Assembly: GCA_005883115.1 (NCBI GenBank)
Contig: VAZQ01000241.1
Span: 1 to 7,979 of the forward strand
DNA length: 7,979 nucleotides
Direction of reading: 5' to 3'
Origin: Alphaproteobacteria bacterium
GTDB lineage: Bacteria; Pseudomonadota; Alphaproteobacteria; Rhizobiales; Xanthobacteraceae
The notes under the pieces were generated by a model that saw only the letters and a program-made list of their open reading frames with translations, was not told the origin of the DNA and ran no database searches. The translations under genes were made by a program, and so were the position numbers. Below are positions 4,349 to 7,979 of this stretch, one piece after another (within the stretch, counting starts at the first letter, position 1; every line of letters begins with the position of its first letter).

Positions 4349-6007
4349 CTAGGCCATACCTTCCGTTCGTCCCCGCGAAAGCGGGGACCCAGAGCCACGG
4401 ACCGTGGCCCCTGGATTCCCGCTTTCGCGGGAATGAACGGAGTTTGTTGCATGGTCGGAGTTCGTGAACGCCATCTCCGCGATGGCTTTGTCCAGAGCCT
4501 CGCCATGCTCGTCCGCGAGCGCGGCCTTGATTAGCGCTTCGAGCGTTGCCCCGGAATCGCTGCGCCCGAGCAAGCGGGGAACGAGCACCATCAGCTGGTC
4601 AAACTTGGCCTGTCCGCCCTCGCGCGTGTCGCCGTAGCCTTTGACCAGGTTGCGCATGCGCGCGACCTGCACCGCGAGCGAATAATCCGTGCGCGCGGTC
4701 GCCGCCACCACATTGAGCCAATGCGCCAGCACCGCCTGCTCGGCGGAGAAACGCAGCGACCGGCGCCGCAGCCGCTTGAGCTTCGCCAGGACAAAGAGCA
4801 GCAGGAATCCGGCGATCGACGTGGTCTTGATGACCCGACCCTTGCGCGTGGCGCGATCAACCAAACCACGAGCCCACCGCGTGCGCAGGAGCCAGCGCCC
4901 GAGCGCAGCCGGCAGCGTGTCGGCGATCTCCTGCGTGCGCGGATGAAAGAACTCGGCGATCTCGAGAATCTGCCCGTCTTCGATCCGCACCTCTTCGCGC
5001 ACGCGCGCGAACCGGTTCGAGCGAATCTTGAGCTCGGCGACGCGGATCGTGTCCTCATAGGCCATCGCCAGCGCAAGCTGCCGTGCAGTTTCCGCGAGCA
5101 GCGCGCCCGAGCCGTTGCCGTGTTGCCGCTCGATCTCCTGAAAGCGGGCGAGCCGCGCCAGAAACTGGCGCGCGTAGCTCACATCCTGATACTCGGCAAG
5201 TCGCTCGATTGCGACAAGGACGATCGCCCGCGCCTCGCCGGTAAAGTCGCGCGCGGCTGCATCCAAAAGATCGCGCAGCCCGCGCGGCGCAGCGCGCGTG
5301 TGCTGGTCAATCGAAGCGGCCGCGGGAACCGCCACCCCGCCCGACTGCGCCGCCTCGAACCCCGCGGCGAAGGCGGCGAGGCTGCGCTCGACCCCGACCT
5401 GACCGCGGCGGATCGCCGCCTCGAACGCCATGCGGGGGAATGGAAGCGCAGCAGAACCGGCGAGTGCGCCGAACAATACCGCGCTGAGCACGCTGCCGGT
5501 CGCCTCCGCAAGCGCCGCCATATCGAATGCCACGAGTTCTCGCGCGGCCTCGCGGCAAGCGGCGAGCAGCGGCGCCGCGTCGACGCGCCCGTCAGCGAGC
5601 GCGATCTTCTCGGTCATGGCGAAAACGCGATGGGTGGAGGAGATGAGCAGCGTGCGCTCCGGCGTGACGAAGCCGCGCTCGATGGCGCGCGCGCCTTCCA
5701 TCAGCTCGGAGGCGAGCACGATGTCGACATCGCCCGGGACCGGCATCAGCGCGAGCACCGGCGCGCGGCCTCCCGCCTGCGCGGCCGCTTTGGGGAACAA
5801 TTCGACGTAATAGATGGTGGCGCCGGTGCGCTGCGCGACGCCCGGCACCGAGGTCGCCTGCGCGAGATACCCGCCATGCTGGGCGAGATCGACGATCCAG
5901 TCGGCGAGCACGCCGCCGCCCTCGCCGCCGAGCGCGACCACCGCAACCGTGATCGGCCGCACCGTGGCGACTTGCGCCTGCGCCTGGGCATCCATTTGTG
6001 TCGTCAA
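4349..6007 (-). CDS. iorB: Indolepyruvate oxidoreductase subunit beta with long C-terminal extension
   Basis: This 552-residue protein is the partner subunit of the 2-oxoacid:ferredoxin oxidoreductase. The N-terminal ~200 residues form the pyruvate-ferredoxin oxidoreductase gamma-type domain, with a glycine-rich ALGGEGGGVLADWI (25-38) and the signature SVPGVAQRTGATIYYVE (53-69). Residues ~240-515 form an extra, mostly helical region as in long IorB proteins (DUF6537-like, from memory); archaeal IorB is only about 200 residues. A hydrophobic run at 398-409 followed by basic KLKRLRRR is too short for a membrane span. The start is taken as TTG 6007, which overlaps the iorA stop in a TTGA; ATG 5995 is an alternative four codons in, and neither has a clear Shine-Dalgarno sequence. 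The last ~28 residues (from about 525, HSRESGNPG...) are encoded by a palindromic repeat, not by family sequence, so the native end was probably near residue 520. Confidence 0.92.
   Translation of the reverse strand: MTTQMDAQAQAQVATVRPITVAVVALGGEGGGVLADWIVDLAQHGGYLAQATSVPGVAQRTGATIYYVELFPKAAAQAGGRAPVLALMPVPGDVDIVLASELMEGARAIERGFVTPERTLLISSTHRVFAMTEKIALADGRVDAAPLLAACREAARELVAFDMAALAEATGSVLSAVLFGALAGSAALPFPRMAFEAAIRRGQVGVERSLAAFAAGFEAAQSGGVAVPAAASIDQHTRAAPRGLRDLLDAAARDFTGEARAIVLVAIERLAEYQDVSYARQFLARLARFQEIERQHGNGSGALLAETARQLALAMAYEDTIRVAELKIRSNRFARVREEVRIEDGQILEIAEFFHPRTQEIADTLPAALGRWLLRTRWARGLVDRATRKGRVIKTTSIAGFLLLFVLAKLKRLRRRSLRFSAEQAVLAHWLNVVAATARTDYSLAVQVARMRNLVKGYGDTREGGQAKFDQLMVLVPRLLGRSDSGATLEALIKAALADEHGEALDKAIAEMAFTNSDHATNSVHSRESGNPGATVRGSGSPLSRGRTEGMA
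4367..4436. repeat. Bipartite palindromic repeat inside the 3' end of iorB
   Basis: Two inverted 26-bp arms (4367-4392 and 4411-4436) differ at only four positions, all transitions. Each arm is itself a hairpin: CCCCGC-GAAA-GCGGGG (4371-4386) and ATTCCCGC-TTTC-GCGGGAAT (4415-4434). The differences come in pairs that keep the stems paired. Between them is a perfect 7-bp inverted repeat, GCCACGG/CCGTGGC (4394-4408). The whole is a nested REP-like palindrome. The right arm recurs at 1727-1754. It lies inside the reading frame and supplies iorB residues 525-547, with the stop (TAG 4351-4349) just beyond. Confidence 0.88.
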
Positions 6008-7979
6008 GCCGCCGTGAGGCGGCCGTCCATGCGCCGTTGCAGCCAGCCGATCACGGCGCCGCGTATCTTACTCTTGGTCCGATCCCACGGCGTGGGGTTG
6101 GCAATGATCGAAGCACGGTAGAATGACGGGCAAAGCACGGCCGCATGCGCAACCTCGCCGCACAATCCGCAGCCGACACAGGAATTGATCACCTTCGTCA
6201 CCGGCTCGCGCCGCAGCGGATCGGGATTGGGCGCGAGCGTGAGCGATGGACACCCCGAGAGCCGGATGCAGGAGTGGTCGCCGGTGCAGGTATCGGCATC
6301 GACGCCGAAGCGCTCGCGCACCACGCGCTCGCCCTGCTGCAAGCGCTTGCGCATCAGCGGCCGCACGCGCCGCTCTTTATTGAGCATGCATTCGGACTGG
6401 GCGACGATGATTTTTGGGCCCTTGACCGCGGTGGTGAGCGCCTCTTTGAGCACATCGCGCATCTTCGCGACATCATAGGTGCGCGTGAGCGTGCGCACCC
6501 ATTTGACGCCGACGCCGCGCACGGCTTTCTCGATCGGGTTCTTGGTCGCGCGCATGCTGTTGTCGGCGGCGGAGGACGGCACGTCCTGCCCGCCGGTTGC
6601 CGCCGAATAGCCGTTGTCGACGACGATCAGCACGTTGTCGCTCTTGTTGAACACGGCATTGCCCACGCTCGATGCGAGCCCGTTGTGCCAAAAACCGCCA
6701 TCGCCGACGAGCGCGATGGCGCGCTTGCCCGCCGCGGCATTGAAGGCGGCGGCGCCCGCGCCGCCCAAGCCGTAGCCCATGGTGGAGTTGCCGACGTTGA
6801 ACGGCGGCAGAACCGAGAACAGGTGGCAGCCGATGTCGCAGCTCACGTGATGCGGGCCGAGCTCGCGCTCAACGAGCTTCATGGCGGTAAAAATCGGCCG
6901 TTCGGGACAGCCGGTGCAAAACGATGGCGGCCGCCCATGCACTTGGCCGGCGACGGTCCGCTGCGCCTTGGCCAGGCGATCGGATGGCGATGGCAAGACG
7001 ATGGGTGGGCGGCCATCCGAGAGCAGATCGGGCCGACGCGCGGCGATGAATTTCCGCAAGCCCTCCTTCACCACGCCGCCGGTATATTCGCCAGCCATCG
7101 GCAGCATGCTCTTTCCCTCGACGCGAGTTGCGACGTCGGCGCGGCGCAGGATCGTGTTCACCGCCTGCTCGATGAATTCCGGCTGGCCCTCTTCGATGAT
7201 GAGAATCGCTTTCTTATCCGCGCAGAAGCGGATGAGCTCGGACTCGATCAGCGGGTAGGTGACATTGAGCACGTAGAGCGGCACGCGGCTTTCGCCGAAC
7301 ACGTCGGCAAGGCCAAGAATTTCCAACGCCCGCAGCGCGGTGTTGTACATGCCGCCTTGCATGACGATGCCGATATCGCCAGCCTCGCCGTTGAACACCT
7401 CGTTGAGCTTGTGCTGCTCGATGAAGCGTACCGCGGCCGGCCAGCGCTTTTCGATTTTTTCCCGCTCGTGCAGGTAGCTCGCCGGCGGCAGCACGATGCG
7501 ATTCGTGTCGCGCACGGGGTTCTCGAGCGCGTCCTTGAGCGAAAAGGGAGGCCGCGCGTTGTCGCGCGCGGTGAAGCTGCCGTAGACGTGGCAGGCGCGG
7601 ATGCGCAGCTCGAGCATCACCGGCGTGTTCGACGCCTCCGACAGCTCGAAGCCCTTCTCGACCGCGTGCACGATCGACGGCAGGTTGGGACGCGGATCCA
7701 TGAGCCAGATCTGCGACTTCATGGCGAAGGCGTGGCTGCGCTCCTGCATGATCGAGGAGCCTTCGCCGTAGTCCTCACCGACGATGATCAGCGCGCCGCC
7801 GGTGACCCCGCTTGAGGCGAGGTTGGCGAGCGCGTCGGAGGCGACGTTGGTGCCGACGGTCGACTTGAACGTCGCGGCGCCGCGCAGCGGATAGTTGATC
7901 GAGGCGGCGAGCGCCGCGGCGGCGGCCGCCTCGTTCGCGCTTGCCTCGAAGCGGATGCCGAGCTCGCGCAGCACGTCGT
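6004..7979 (-). CDS. iorA: Indolepyruvate ferredoxin oxidoreductase subunit alpha (5' end outside window)
   Basis: About 658 residues are visible; the start lies beyond the window, and roughly the first 50 residues are missing by comparison with the family. The enzyme oxidatively decarboxylates aryl-2-oxoacids such as indolepyruvate to acyl-CoA, reducing ferredoxin, in the cytoplasm. Counting from the GTG codon at 7974, the pyrimidine-binding domain spans about 1-130 (EDYGEGSSIMQERSH, 67-81) and a middle domain reaches ~320. The thiamine-diphosphate domain follows, with FCTGCPERP (352-360), CDIGCH (379-384) and GDGGFWHNG (424-432) ending in DN (453-454), the usual GDG-N spacing. The C-terminus is ferredoxin-like: Cys563, 569 and 575 (CTGDHSCIRLSGCP), then Cys599, 602, 605 and 615 (CVGCGLC...LCP). 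The first cluster motif lacks the standard CxxC opening. The stop TGA overlaps the iorB start, indicating tight co-expression. True substrate may differ from indolepyruvate. Confidence 0.93.
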   Translation of the reverse strand, partial: DVLRELGIRFEASANEAAAAAALAASINYPLRGAATFKSTVGTNVASDALANLASSGVTGGALIIVGEDYGEGSSIMQERSHAFAMKSQIWLMDPRPNLPSIVHAVEKGFELSEASNTPVMLELRIRACHVYGSFTARDNARPPFSLKDALENPVRDTNRIVLPPASYLHEREKIEKRWPAAVRFIEQHKLNEVFNGEAGDIGIVMQGGMYNTALRALEILGLADVFGESRVPLYVLNVTYPLIESELIRFCADKKAILIIEEGQPEFIEQAVNTILRRADVATRVEGKSMLPMAGEYTGGVVKEGLRKFIAARRPDLLSDGRPPIVLPSPSDRLAKAQRTVAGQVHGRPPSFCTGCPERPIFTAMKLVERELGPHHVSCDIGCHLFSVLPPFNVGNSTMGYGLGGAGAAAFNAAAGKRAIALVGDGGFWHNGLASSVGNAVFNKSDNVLIVVDNGYSAATGGQDVPSSAADNSMRATKNPIEKAVRGVGVKWVRTLTRTYDVAKMRDVLKEALTTAVKGPKIIVAQSECMLNKERRVRPLMRKRLQQGERVVRERFGVDADTCTGDHSCIRLSGCPSLTLAPNPDPLRREPVTKVINSCVGCGLCGEVAHAAVLCPSFYRASIIANPTPWDRTKSKIRGAVIGWLQRRMDGRLTAA

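Noticed and set aside
4301..4534. A 77-codon plus-strand frame with a repeat-type translation (SSPRKRGPR, IPAFAGMNG)
   Set aside because: These peptides are the usual translation of the palindromic repeat in other frames and do not indicate a gene.
4777..4814. Possible membrane segment in IorB (hydrophobic run at residues 398-409 followed by KLKRLRRR)
   Set aside because: About 12 hydrophobic residues are too few to cross a membrane, and the rest of the protein looks soluble.
4721..6121. A 466-codon open frame on the plus strand opposite iorB
   Set aside because: Same codon-bias shadow: charged, low-complexity translation and no family resemblance, while the minus strand carries clear IorB motifs.
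6145..7815. A 556-codon open frame on the plus strand opposite iorA
   Set aside because: Long antisense frames are expected opposite GC-rich genes with strong third-position bias. The translation is Arg/His/Ala-rich with no recognisable domain, and iorA is unmistakable on the other strand.

Overview
The window is GC-rich DNA (roughly two thirds G+C by eye) with every convincing gene on the minus strand, so genes are read here from high to low coordinates. The codon use, the protein families and especially the intergenic repeats point to an alphaproteobacterium, most likely of the Hyphomicrobiales (Bradyrhizobium/Rhodopseudomonas-like). The repeats include hairpins of the GTAGCCCG...CGGGCTAC and ATTCCCGC...GCGGGAAT types, and CCCTC...GAGGG elements. 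This placement is inferred from pattern memory, not from a search.

Upstream block (7979 down to 3738/2126). It opens with iorA, cut by the window edge, which encodes the thiamine-diphosphate/ferredoxin subunit of an indolepyruvate-type 2-oxoacid:ferredoxin oxidoreductase. iorB overlaps it by 4 bp and encodes the partner subunit with a long C-terminal extension. A short gap leads to a 180-residue cupin with a three-histidine metal site, resembling thiol dioxygenases. Then, 22 bp on, comes a 529-residue protein with four tandem rhodanese domains, of which only the first two keep a catalytic cysteine. Close spacing and shared direction suggest one operon. The dioxygenase-like and rhodanese proteins suggest sulfur chemistry coupled to oxidation of a 2-oxoacid, but the substrate cannot be read from the sequence.

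Middle (2125 down to 1449). This stretch holds a probable 53-codon gene with a good ribosome binding site. Upstream of it lies a perfect TTAA-N7-TTAAC sequence, the consensus for the alphaproteobacterial cell-cycle regulator CtrA. Between this gene and the next is a 333-bp gene-free stretch packed with three kinds of palindromic repeat.

Downstream block (1448 down to 1). It contains a creatinase/aminopeptidase P-fold (M24) protein whose usual metal ligands are largely replaced. Sixteen bases later begins a gene cut by the window edge, of which only the Tat signal peptide is visible. The pair looks like an exported (possibly substrate-binding) protein plus a cytoplasmic hydrolase.

The most noteworthy points are the CtrA-like box before the tiny gene, the palindromic repeat that supplies the last ~28 codons of iorB, the two-active/two-inactive rhodanese array beside a thiol-dioxygenase-like cupin, and the altered metal site of the M24 protein.
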